Shown piece after piece: positions 1 through 7,661 of a DNA stretch of 57,117 nucleotides (within the stretch, counting starts at the first letter, position 1; each line of letters starts with the position of its first letter). Made by a program: the position numbers and the translations under genes. The notes beneath the pieces are model-generated. The model did not search any database. It was given only the letters and a program-made list of their open reading frames with translations, and was not told the origin of the DNA. The DNA comes from Nostoc sp. GT001. Lineage in GTDB: Bacteria; Cyanobacteriota; Cyanobacteriia; Cyanobacteriales; Nostocaceae. The stretch lies in NCBI RefSeq assembly GCF_030382115.1, contig NZ_JAUDRJ010000003.1, positions 507,402 through 564,518 of the forward strand. The letters run 5' to 3'.

Positions 1-308
1 TATAATTGTCAAAGATTCACAGATGCGTGTGCGTAGGCGACTCGTCGCTAGATATCCTCACCAAATTGTCTGACTTGCGAAACTAACTGTAAATTTGTGT
101 GGAATGTAACTGGTGTGACAGTTTATATCTCTAAATGGAGATTAAAGTATCCTTCTATGGAAATTCTAAGTTACGCTATCCCCTGCACAACATTCTAATG
201 AATGAGCAGCAATTCTGCAAAAGTACGCTTTTTTTGGCGTTGTTGCAGTCTGGGTTTTGCTTTGAGTAAATTCCAATAGAGGAAAAGTTTGGAAAATATT
301 AATAATTC
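1..308. other. Intergenic left edge, no gene seen
   Basis: This stretch downstream of the phosphate transporter gene has no convincing open frame on either strand. It is ordinary AT-rich intergenic DNA. A T7 run follows AAAAGTACGC near 220-236, but I see no clear stem before it, so I do not call a terminator. Confidence 0.4.
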
Positions 309-1568
309 TTAGAAGAATAAAATCTGGGCGATGCTGAAGATGGCAGCGCTAAGGGCAGCACTGACTGGGATTGTAATTAGCCATGCGGCGGCAATGCCTT
401 TTAGTGTTTGAAACTTAATCGACTTAATATTTTGCACTAGTCCAATACCAACTACACCGCCGACGAGAGCGTGGGAAGTGGAGACTGGTAAACCTAGCCG
501 GGAAGCGATGAGGATGGTGGTAGCAGTAGCAAGTTCGGCACAAAATCCACTACTGGGTTGCAAGGCAATGATGTTTTCGCCAATGGTAGCAATGACTTTT
601 TTTCCCCAAACAGCTAAACCACCAACAATACCAGCACCACCAAGGATTAAAATCCAAAGGGGGATAGTTATACCATTAGTAGGTACGCTACCAGTGCGAT
701 TGATGTAAACGATCGCAGCTAAAGGAGCTATTGCATTTCCCACATCATTAGAACCGTGAGCAAAGGCGACAAAGCAAGCACTTAGGAGTTGGAATCGGGC
801 GAATAATCTTTCTACAGGATTAGGGAGTATTTCTCCCTTGTCTTCCTTATCTCCCAATTGTCGCCAACTCATGATTGTGAGTCCAACTGCTGCTACTGCA
901 CCTGTTAACAGGGGGATGTCGTAAGCAGGGATTGTAAAACCAACTTGCTCAATTACAAAATTGGTTAGCGGTTCTGTGAGCGATGGTAATACAATCACGC
1001 CGAATACACCTAGCAGCGCAGTACTCAACCAGGGAATCCACTCTTGTAACTGGACTACTTGATTAGGTTGATCCAAAATCCAGTGCTTGATTTGACTGTA
1101 AAATAAGGCAGCGATCGCACCACTAATTAACGGCGTTAAAACCCAGCCAATGCTAATTAAGCCAATTGATGCCCAATCAATTGCACCTACTCCTAAAGCT
1201 ACCCAACTAAATCCTGCGATGGCACCAACAACCGCATGAGAAGAAGATACAGGTAAACCGCGTGATGTGGCAATTTGCAACCACACACCACACGATATTA
1301 GTACCGTTACCATCCCAGTAACTAATATTTGGGGTGTAGCTGCGAATAAGGCGGGATTAGCAATTTTCGTTGCTAGAGTTTCCGTTACCTCATGTCCAAA
1401 CAACACAGCCCCCGTAAACTCTAATACTCCAGCAATAATTATCGCTTGCTTGAGAGTGACAGCTTTCGAACCTACAGAGGTTCCCATCGCATTAGCGACA
1501 TCGTTTGCTCCGAGATTCCAGGCGACGTAGAAAGCTAGTAGAGCTACGAAAAGTAGGGTAATAAGCAT
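309..1568 (-). CDS. pit: PiT-family inorganic phosphate permease
   Basis: A 419-residue integral membrane protein of the PiT family (PF01384), which imports phosphate or metal-phosphate with H+ or Na+ across the plasma membrane. The diagnostic inverted duplication is visible: GANDVANA at residues 20-27 and GSNDVGNA at 272-279, each followed by a second signature (RGLPVSSSHAVVG near 103 and LGLPVSTSHALVG near 360). The length fits the shorter bacterial forms, and hydrophobic segments span the protein except for a loop at about 235-258. The start gives a membrane segment at once, as usual for the family. It is transcribed alone. A tandem 21-bp repeat lies upstream of its start. The substrate could be sulfate, since related permeases exist, but phosphate is the usual call. 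Confidence 0.88.
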   Translation of the reverse strand: MLITLLFVALLAFYVAWNLGANDVANAMGTSVGSKAVTLKQAIIIAGVLEFTGAVLFGHEVTETLATKIANPALFAATPQILVTGMVTVLISCGVWLQIATSRGLPVSSSHAVVGAIAGFSWVALGVGAIDWASIGLISIGWVLTPLISGAIAALFYSQIKHWILDQPNQVVQLQEWIPWLSTALLGVFGVIVLPSLTEPLTNFVIEQVGFTIPAYDIPLLTGAVAAVGLTIMSWRQLGDKEDKGEILPNPVERLFARFQLLSACFVAFAHGSNDVGNAIAPLAAIVYINRTGSVPTNGITIPLWILILGGAGIVGGLAVWGKKVIATIGENIIALQPSSGFCAELATATTILIASRLGLPVSTSHALVGGVVGIGLVQNIKSIKFQTLKGIAAAWLITIPVSAALSAAIFSIAQILFF

Positions 1569-1638
1569 TTTGTTGGGGACAAGGGGAAAGTGAGAGAGAT
1601 GAGGATGAAACTTGAGCTTTTAAGGGTGAACTTTAAAG

Positions 1639-1701
1639 CTTTGAGCTTCATCGTTAAACCTTTTAGCTCCATCGTTGAACCTTTTAGCTCCGTCGTTGAA
1701 T
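1639..1701. repeat. Three tandem 21-bp repeats upstream of pit
   Basis: Units at 1639-1659, 1660-1680 and 1681-1701 share the pattern CTTTNAGCTNCRTCGTTRAA with a few substitutions. They start 71 bp upstream of the pit start codon, inside its likely leader or promoter. Direct repeats before a phosphate gene recall Pho boxes, but the 21-bp period and the sequence do not match the 11-bp-spaced cyanobacterial Pho box, so the role is unknown. Confidence 0.7.
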
Positions 1702-1759
1702 CTCAGACAGAACTTTAAACTTCTAGTTTTAACACTCCCCCATCTCCCTCATCTTCCTT

Positions 1760-2855
1760 TTACGGATAAATTAAGATTTTATAAGTATCCGGTGTGGGTG
1801 CGATCGCTTGCTCCACAGCTGCTGATAAATTTTTCAATGGATAGCGATCGCTAATCAACGCTTGCACGTCAATTCGCTGATTAAATACAATATCAGCCGA
1901 TAAATTCTGAAGCCGATAAGATGAACTGTAACTGCCTATCAAGTCAATTTCCCGACGATAGAGGATATTGGGATTAATGGGTATTTCTACTTCATCGGGG
2001 AATTCGGCAAAAAATAAGATTTTACCGCCTTTGCGGGTACTATCAAGTGCTTGAAAAAAGGCTTTATCACTAGGAACAGCCAGCAAAGTAACATCAACAC
2101 CTAGTCCACCAGTTAAGGCAGAGATTTTGGCTGGTAAATCAGGATCGCGCGCATCAAAAGCCGCTTCTGCACCGACACTCAAGGCTTTATCAATTCTAGA
2201 GGGTAGTAAATCAGTAGCGATCGCTTTTGCTCCAAAATACTTCACCAACATAATGAACATTAACCCAATTGGCCCAGCACCAGTAACTAATACAGTTTGT
2301 CCTGGAGCAATTTGGGCTTTTTTCACAGCCTTCAAGCAGCAGTTAGTCGGTTCTACAAAACTGGCTTCTTCAAAACTGATATTATCCGGGATGGGAATCA
2401 ACCCACCATTTTCGACAATATGTCCGGGAACTTTGACATAATCGGCAAAACCGCCACCACTGGCGTTAAAGCCTGCGGTTGTGGAGATGTTTTTGTAGAC
2501 ATCGCACATGGAGAAATTATCATTTAGGCAGTAAGCGCAACGCATACAAGGGATGTGGTGCATTACCGCCACCCGTTGTCCAACTTGCCAACCTTTGACA
2601 TTATTGCCTAATGCTGCGATCGTGTTAAGCGGTTTCATGTCCAAAAATGCGCGGCGGTTCATAAAGTGGATAACGAATTTTTTTAATATCTGACTGACAT
2701 AATCCCACAACCCGCACTTGTACCAGCACTTCATCTGGTTCCAGAGTTGGAACTGGGATATCTTCGTAAGAAAGTTGATTAACGCCTCTAAATACCTGTG
2801 CTTTCACGTTGGTTTTTCCCCGCTCAACGATACTAGATGTAACATTAGCAGTCAA
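1760..2855 (-). pseudogene. Zn-dependent medium-chain dehydrogenase, frameshifted
   Basis: Two overlapping frames encode one alcohol/polyol dehydrogenase of the medium-chain (MDR) superfamily. The N-terminal part (from 2855) carries the catalytic-zinc Cys in GLCQSD and ends in GHETA followed by a stop at 2625-2627. The downstream frame continues at TIAALGNN and holds the structural-zinc cluster C-x2-C-x2-C-x7-C, the VEPTNCC segment and the Rossmann motif GAGPIG. The shift lies at about 2620-2627, where one extra T after the GCT codon would explain it. If real, the catalytic domain is split and the enzyme is dead. A sequencing error is the main alternative, since both halves are otherwise well preserved. 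The substrate cannot be fixed (threonine/sorbitol dehydrogenase-like). Confidence 0.8.
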
Positions 2856-2974
2856 CGTTAAGCTATCGATTTGTGATTTCTCTGTCTAGCTTGTTCTAAT
2901 TCGTAAAATAAATTATCTTGTCTGATGCCAAGCTATCTGGGGAGAATATGTCAAAACTCCAGTGAGGTTAAGTG

Positions 2975-4720
2975 ATGGTTAATCAGACATACACAGCTGA
3001 TGTTTTAGTTGTCGGTGGGGGAACTGGAGGGACTGCGGCTGCTATCCAAGCGGCGCGACGGGGAGCCAAAACCATTTTGGTGAGTGAATTTCCTTGGTTG
3101 GGGGGAATGCTCACTTCGGCTGGAGTGTCTGTACCCGATGGCAACGAATTAGAAGCCTTTCAAACCGGGTTATGGGGTGCGTTTTTGCAGGAATTGCGAC
3201 AAAGACAGCCCGGTGGATTAGATAACAGTTGGGTAAGTTTTTTTAGTTACGATCCCCAGATTGGGGCAGAGATTTTTGCAGATTGGGTGCAGGAATTGCC
3301 CAATCTGCATTGGATTTCTGGACAAGTACCTTTAGAAGTCTTTCGGCAGGGTGATTCGATAACTGGTGTCCGCTTTGCTAATTTTGCTGTCACAGCCAAA
3401 ATTATTCTCGATGGCACAGAATTAGGAGATTTATTAGCTTTAGCTGACATACCTTACCGTTGGGGCTGGGAATTGCGATCGCAGTGGGGAGAACCCAGCG
3501 CCCCAGTGGCTTTTAACTCTTTAACTCAGAAATATCCTGTGCAAGCGCCCACTTATGTAGTGATTATGCAGGACTTTGGTGAAGCCGTTGCCCCAGAGAT
3601 TCCGGCTGCGCCTAACTATAATCCATCGCAGTTTACAGGTGCTTGGGATGGCTATGGAGCAGAGGCATTTTTAAATTATGGACGTTTGCCTGGTGGCCTG
3701 TTTATGATGAATTGGCCAATCTGTGGCAATGACTACGGCGAAGGGGTAGGGCGATTGATAGAGTCAGATGTATCCAGAGGTGAATTCATCCAAGAATCTC
3801 GCTGGCACAGCCAAAATTTTGCCCATTTTATCCAAAATCAGATTGGTCGTCGCTATGGTTTAGCAGAAAAAGTATTTCCTCACACCTCTACAGCTTTTGC
3901 ACTGCATCCCTATTACCGAGAAAGCCGCCGCTTAGTGGGGCTAACTACTATACGAGAACAGGATATTTTGCCGATCGCTGGAGGGAGAGTTGCATCTATA
4001 TTTAATGATGCAATCGCAGTTGGTAACTACGCCAATGACCATCATTATCCTGGCGTTCAATTCCCACTGCAACCTAAATCCATCCGTTGGGGGGGACGCT
4101 GGACTGGGACTCCCTTTACAATTCCCTACAGTTGTCTTATTCCAGCCACCACAGATGGTTTTTTGGTATGTGAAAAGAATATTTCTGTCTCCCACATTGC
4201 CAATGGCGCTACCAGATTACAACCTGTGGTTATGGGTATTGGTCAAGCAGCAGGGATGGCGGCGGCGATATGTGTTGAATTAAACTGCCAGCCAAGGGAT
4301 TTACCTATTAGAAAGCTGCAAACGGCTTTATTAGAAGATAATCGCTCAAAAGCGCTAATTATTCCTTTGTTTAATCTTCCCTCCAATCGTTCGGATTGGC
4401 GGCACTGGCAACTGTATTACTTAGATAACCCACAAGCTTATCCAGTTAATGGCGATTGCCCTGACTCTGCTTTTGACAAAGCATTAATTCAGGAAAGTAA
4501 CTGTTTTACAGGGATTTTTTATCGCTTGGAACAGCAGGAATACAGATTCACTGTCACAGCACCAGCCACATATCAAGGGCAAAGCTGGCAGCTTGTGACT
4601 TTGCGATCGCATATCGACGAGCAATTACGCGCTTATCCCCACGAACAATTAGTTACATTGTGGGGTCGTTACAATCACTCTGGCAATTGGTTATTAGTCG
4701 AACATCTAAACGGAGGATAA
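2975..4720 (+). CDS. FAD-dependent oxidoreductase (FAD_oxidored type)
   Basis: A flavoprotein of about 581 residues. The N-terminal dinucleotide-binding fold begins almost at once, with VLVVGGGTGGTAAA at about residues 10-23, followed by an E/S-rich strand end and LGGMLTSAG, the pattern of the FAD_oxidored group (PF12831) also seen in many cyanobacterial and planctomycete proteins. A second flavin-contact region near residues 395-430 reads NGATRLQPVVMGIGQAAGMAA. ATG at 2975 is preferred over GTG at 2972 because GAGG at 2964-2967 lies 7 nt upstream. No signal peptide or membrane segment is seen. It is divergent from the broken dehydrogenase with a 116-bp gap. The substrate is unknown. Confidence 0.8.
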   Translation: MVNQTYTADVLVVGGGTGGTAAAIQAARRGAKTILVSEFPWLGGMLTSAGVSVPDGNELEAFQTGLWGAFLQELRQRQPGGLDNSWVSFFSYDPQIGAEIFADWVQELPNLHWISGQVPLEVFRQGDSITGVRFANFAVTAKIILDGTELGDLLALADIPYRWGWELRSQWGEPSAPVAFNSLTQKYPVQAPTYVVIMQDFGEAVAPEIPAAPNYNPSQFTGAWDGYGAEAFLNYGRLPGGLFMMNWPICGNDYGEGVGRLIESDVSRGEFIQESRWHSQNFAHFIQNQIGRRYGLAEKVFPHTSTAFALHPYYRESRRLVGLTTIREQDILPIAGGRVASIFNDAIAVGNYANDHHYPGVQFPLQPKSIRWGGRWTGTPFTIPYSCLIPATTDGFLVCEKNISVSHIANGATRLQPVVMGIGQAAGMAAAICVELNCQPRDLPIRKLQTALLEDNRSKALIIPLFNLPSNRSDWRHWQLYYLDNPQAYPVNGDCPDSAFDKALIQESNCFTGIFYRLEQQEYRFTVTAPATYQGQSWQLVTLRSHIDEQLRAYPHEQLVTLWGRYNHSGNWLLVEHLNGG

Positions 4721-4764
4721 GAAGAGTTTATTTTCAGTAAAACAGAATACTTTTTGATGAATTG

Positions 4765-4796
4765 TCCGGATATTAATCAAAAAGCTAAGTATCAGT
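4765..4796 (+). promoter_or_regulatory. DIF+-type promoter of patX (TCCGGA)
   Basis: TCCGGA at 4765-4770 is the motif reported near -35 of promoters induced early in heterocyst differentiation in a HetR-dependent way. Candidate -10 elements follow: TAAGTA at 4786-4791 (15-nt spacer) or TATCAG at 4790-4795 (19-nt spacer), which would put transcription start near 4798-4803, about 25-30 nt before the patX ATG. The motif is seen in the sequence. Its use here is inferred from its position before an RGSGR peptide gene. Confidence 0.65.
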
Positions 4797-4827
4797 GAAG
4801 TGGAGAGTTCCCAAATAGACATTTGCT

Positions 4828-5055
4828 ATGCGTGCTGCCATTTCACTTTTAGTATCGAGTCTGGTGTTCGGCCCCTTAGCTTTTAACTGCCAAGCAATGG
4901 TCAATCACTTATCAACAGAGCTGCCTTCCACGCCTACTTCGGAACAGTGGCTCTCGGCGGCATCTGAACAAGCTTCAGATGATGCGCCACGTCATCGCGG
5001 TAGTGGGCGCAGAGAAGTGACACAAAAAGTCCGAAATATCTATGCTGTGGTTTAA
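4828..5055 (+). CDS. patX: PatX-type heterocyst inhibitor peptide precursor
   Basis: A 75-residue precursor with an N-terminal hydrophobic export-like segment (about residues 4-24), a polar Ser/Thr-rich middle, and the pentapeptide RGSGR at residues 57-61 in the context HRGSGRRE. That pentapeptide is the HetR-binding inhibitor known from PatS. The combination of export signal and HRGSGR in a small ORF is the mark of PatX, which suppresses heterocyst formation and sets spacing along the filament. It lies in the same neighbourhood as gifA, glnA and apcF, matching the order I recall from Nostoc PCC 7120. A TCCGGA promoter motif lies 58 nt upstream. No good ribosome site is adjacent (GGAG is 22 nt away). 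The overall call is strong because the motif is so specific. Confidence 0.85.
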   Translation: MRAAISLLVSSLVFGPLAFNCQAMVNHLSTELPSTPTSEQWLSAASEQASDDAPRHRGSGRREVTQKVRNIYAVV

Positions 5056-5640
5056 CTACTGTAGGGTAATACCTCTTTTCCCAAAGGAACAGAATTACCA
5101 GAAAACAGGATGTTGTGCTAACGTCTCTTACACAGCTTTTCTGGCAGAGATATATACAGTTGACACACGAAAATCTTCAGCGATCGCTTAGTATTTCAAC
5201 TGCAAACTTTGTATATATAATAGTTGGTCTCAATCCTGCCGATCAAAAAGCAAATCAAATTAAGGGCTTTGGTCGATAGCATTACCAACTCCTCAAAAGC
5301 TCTACAACTGTTGCTCATATTCGCTAGAAAGCTTTGTATTTCAATCCTTAATGGCTCTAGAAATAGATATTACTTAGGCTATCAGTTAATCTAAAGTACA
5401 TCTAATTCAGACATTTTGTTTGTTGAGAAAATAGTCTTAAGGCAACTTCACTTTATTCCCCAATAAATTTTCTTCTCATACATTCAGTAGCTGATTATCT
5501 ACATAAGCAAGTAACTGATCTTCGCTCTGACATCTGTTTAGCGTCCTTTGCCGAAGCATAAAATCCCTTTCGTTTCATTTCTTGCTTATCTAGCGTATGG
5601 ATTCACATAAGTAGTATAGGTTTATTGCACTTGCTAAAAA
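5056..5640. other. Long intergenic stretch downstream of patX
   Basis: No protein-coding frame is convincing here on either strand. The DNA is AT-rich with one HIP1 site at about 5180. CCAGAAAA and TTTTCTGG near 5098 and 5136 could form a long-loop stem at the end of the patX message, but it lacks a T-run. The remaining sequence may hold the start of the RNA that ends at the terminator at 5763-5795. Confidence 0.35.
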
Positions 5641-5649
5641 TCTACTATT

Positions 5650-5795
5650 TTTGAACTACTTTTGCCCCTTGGTTCGTTCTCTTCGTAGATGGCTCCCAAC
5701 AAAATAGGTGTTAAGAAGGATCTGCCAGATCATCTTAGTCTTTTTAATTATTTTACACCCAAGGCCAGATGCAAAGTTTTGCATTTGGCCTTTTT
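5650..5795 (+). ncRNA. Candidate small RNA ending in a strong terminator
   Basis: No ORF accounts for the strong plus-strand terminator at 5763-5795, so an untranslated transcript probably ends there. A weak promoter-like pair (TTGCAC near 5626, TACTAT near 5642) would give an RNA of roughly 140 nt. I could not match it to tmRNA, 6S RNA, Yfr1 or another known family. The patX message reading on to this point is an alternative source. The 5' end is a guess. Confidence 0.3.
5763..5795 (+). terminator. Intrinsic terminator
   Basis: A 13-bp stem, GGCCAGATGCAAA paired with TTTGCATTTGGCC (one G-T pair), with a tiny loop is followed by TTTTT at 5791-5795. This is one of the best rho-independent terminators in the window and points to a plus-strand transcript that is not a recognised gene. 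Confidence 0.8.
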
Positions 5796-5825
5796 AGATG
5801 AATTTTATTTAAAGAAAAGGTAGTA

Positions 5826-6045
5826 GGGAGCAGCACTTCTCTACAAGACGCTGCGCGTAGCTTGCTTCCCCGGAAGGGTACGGCTACGCTCGGTGACTAA
5901 GTAGAAGTTTCAGTAAGTTTTTTCCCTCTGCCCCTCGGTCACTGAGCAACTTGCCCTGAGCGTAGTCGTAAAGCCTGCGGCATAGCTACGCTTCGGGCGC
6001 AGCCTCTCGTAGAGAAGGGAGCCGAAGTGCTGCACCTCTGCCTCT
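5826..6045. repeat. Composite dispersed repeat with hairpin modules
   Basis: GC-richer modules containing phrases such as CACTTCTCTAC, GCTACGCTC and CTCGTAGAGAAG fill this gap. The 42-nt segment 5967-6008 recurs without change at 30475-30516, and other pieces recur near 27480-27640, 51180-51300, 52995-53150 and 56020-56098. The flanks here read GCAGCACTTCT on the left and GAAGTGCTGC on the right, an inverted pair enclosing the element. This is a typical Nostoc nested repeat and is non-coding. Confidence 0.75.
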
Positions 6046-6061
6046 TGTATCCAATGCCCTT

Positions 6062-6961
6062 TTACACCGTTGTTTTCTTGCGGTTATTGTCTCTTCCCTG
6101 GATGCCGTTGAGGAACATTGGCACAAACTTCTCAATAAATGTCTGTGGATCTCGCTGCCAAGCCTTTTGTGCAGCCTGAATCCTAGTAAATTGCAATTCA
6201 GGTGCTAGCAAAGTCTGGGGTAAGCGTTCCATGAGGTATTGGGGACGTTGCCAAAGCGGCATGGTATTTGCCACTTCCACCAAGTTGGCAACTCGCCGTA
6301 GTTCTGCACCCAAGGTGATGTCCATTCCTGATTCAAATGCGGCTTGTTCGATTGCGGTATATTTTCGCTTGGCTTGCTCTACTTTTTGCTGATGTTCTGG
6401 ACTCTTACGCGCAATCTCTCCTAGCCAACGATTACCCCAACGGACATGTCCTGCTTCTTCTGGGAGAATTTTTTCAATCGTTTCCCGAATTTTGATGTTT
6501 TCTGCCGTTTGCGCTGCTTGCTTGAGTGCATAAATGTGGGCAGAAAAATATTCACATCCCCGTTTTTCGGTGACGTTAATTGCGGCAAGGGAAGAAATCA
6601 CAAAATCTTCGAGGTTTTGGACTGGATTTTGTTGTTCGTGATCGAGCAGGCGTTCAAATTCATTGATATAGGAGGAACCGGGTGGCTTACCAATATCTGC
6701 TCCCAGTTCTGCCAACAAGTCAGTTAACCACATTGCATGACGAGCTTCATCTGAGATGTGGTGAGACAAATCCCGCACTAGTTCCCGTGGCTGTCCATTT
6801 AGTTGCTCAATTAAATCAGTCAGGTCTTTGCAACTGCGTTGTTCACTGTAACGGTAGCGGTTGAGAGTAATCAGATGGATTTCGCGATCGCATACCACCC
6901 GTTTTAATACATCTCTCGCACTCAAAACATTCTGAAATTTACGCGGGTAGGTAACTGTCAT
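6062..6961 (-). CDS. Ferritin-like diiron-type protein
   Basis: A 299-residue, mostly helical soluble protein. Two E-x2-H type metal motifs are visible in a four-helix arrangement: DEARHAMW at about residues 71-78 and EEAGHVRWG at about 168-176, with further acidic helices (EKRGCEYF) between them. This is the pattern of ferritin-like/rubrerythrin-like diiron carboxylate proteins. The C-terminal third (PLWQRPQYLMERL onward) lies outside that fold. No substrate is known; an oxygenase or an iron-handling role are both possible. It is transcribed alone toward a repeat-rich gap. I believe a homologue sits in the same place in Nostoc PCC 7120, which would argue against recent transfer. Confidence 0.65.
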   Translation of the reverse strand: MTVTYPRKFQNVLSARDVLKRVVCDREIHLITLNRYRYSEQRSCKDLTDLIEQLNGQPRELVRDLSHHISDEARHAMWLTDLLAELGADIGKPPGSSYINEFERLLDHEQQNPVQNLEDFVISSLAAINVTEKRGCEYFSAHIYALKQAAQTAENIKIRETIEKILPEEAGHVRWGNRWLGEIARKSPEHQQKVEQAKRKYTAIEQAAFESGMDITLGAELRRVANLVEVANTMPLWQRPQYLMERLPQTLLAPELQFTRIQAAQKAWQRDPQTFIEKFVPMFLNGIQGRDNNRKKTTV

Positions 6962-7252
6962 AAATTATGTAAATTTTTGTAAATCTTTATTTGATAGTAA
7001 CTTAATTTTTGCGAGTGCTGTATTTGTGCCGCTTCACCGAAAGAAAGAGTAAAAGTTACAAGAATTAATCACTTAAGTTCAACTCAAGTGTAAATAAAAG
7101 TAACGAATAAATGTTCAGTCTTGGGTAAAGTGTGTTTTTAAGGTCAGACCAATCTGAAGCTAGATGATTTTAGTTATCAAAAGTGGTTTGGAGAGATTTT
7201 CCCCCAAAGCCGGAAAACTGTAGGCAAAACAAAATATAAATTTTTGTAAAAA

Positions 7253-7291
7253 GTAGCTTATGTTACAGAATTTTTGTTATATTAGTCTTGT
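7253..7291 (+). promoter_or_regulatory. NtcA box overlapping the gifA promoter
   Basis: GTA-N8-TAC is perfect at 7253-7266. A -10 element TATATT follows at 7278-7283, so transcription would start near 7290 and the box centre sits at about -30, covering the -35 region. NtcA bound there would block RNA polymerase, in contrast to its activating position near -41.5. This fits the known NtcA repression of gif genes, which lifts when nitrogen becomes plentiful. Confidence 0.78.
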
Positions 7292-7337
7292 AAGGAAAGG
7301 AAAATTATATATTCACGAAATAGAGAGGACTATGGTT

Positions 7338-7538
7338 ATGTCTATTGCAGATAAATCTCGTGCATTAATGGTACGCGAACATCAACAAGTCAAGAATCGC
7401 CAACAATCAATGCTGATGCGTGCGGCACAAGAACTTGGTCTTCCTGAAGAAGTATCTCACTACTGGAACCCGATTCAAGGGAAAGTAGATGCTAGCAGTC
7501 GGATGATTTATGGTCCCAGCCACGCTTCCATGAGCTAA
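7338..7538 (+). CDS. gifA: Glutamine synthetase inactivating factor IF7
   Basis: A 66-residue, Arg-rich, intrinsically disordered-looking protein. The segment SRALMVREHQQVKNRQQS with following MLMRAAQE matches my memory of cyanobacterial IF7, including the arginines that dock on glutamine synthetase. IF7 binds GlnA directly and switches it off when ammonium is abundant. The start at 7338 is preferred: GAGAGG at 7323-7328 is 9 nt upstream, while the in-frame ATG at 7332 is only 3 nt away. The gene is tail to tail with glnA, its target, with a 123-bp gap. It is controlled by the NtcA box described upstream. The frame continues open further 5', but that part has no ribosome site. Confidence 0.88.
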   Translation: MSIADKSRALMVREHQQVKNRQQSMLMRAAQELGLPEEVSHYWNPIQGKVDASSRMIYGPSHASMS

Positions 7539-7593
7539 GTTTCAGGAATTCTAAGCTGGATTTTTTGAGTGAATGTCTGAACTGATAAATCTG

Positions 7594-7624
7594 AAAAAAA
7601 AGCCACCCTTTACTTTAGGGTGGC
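7594..7624 (-). terminator. glnA terminator
   Basis: On the minus strand an 8-bp stem (GCCACCCT at 7624-7617 with AGGGTGGC at 7609-7602) is followed by eight T residues at 7601-7594. It lies about 40 bp past the glnA stop. On the plus strand there is no T-run, so it serves mainly glnA, although the hairpin could also protect the gifA 3' end. Confidence 0.85.
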
Positions 7625-7661
7625 AAAACTTATTACTTTTTAGTTAAGATACGACTCTTCA

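Noticed and set aside
478..708. 76-codon plus-strand frame inside the phosphate permease gene
   Set aside because: Antisense shadow of a strongly conserved PiT protein; no ribosome site or family resemblance.
1639..1701. Pho box upstream of the phosphate permease
   Set aside because: Cyanobacterial Pho boxes are 8-bp units with 3-bp spacers (11-bp period); these units have a 21-bp period and a different sequence.
5640..5795. tmRNA or 6S RNA gene
   Set aside because: No tRNA-like ends, tag ORF or 6S-like long open hairpin could be recognised; left as an unnamed candidate.
7260..7337. Upstream extension of gifA from 7260
   Set aside because: It overlaps the NtcA box and -10 element, lacks a ribosome site, and the family starts near MSIADK at 7338.
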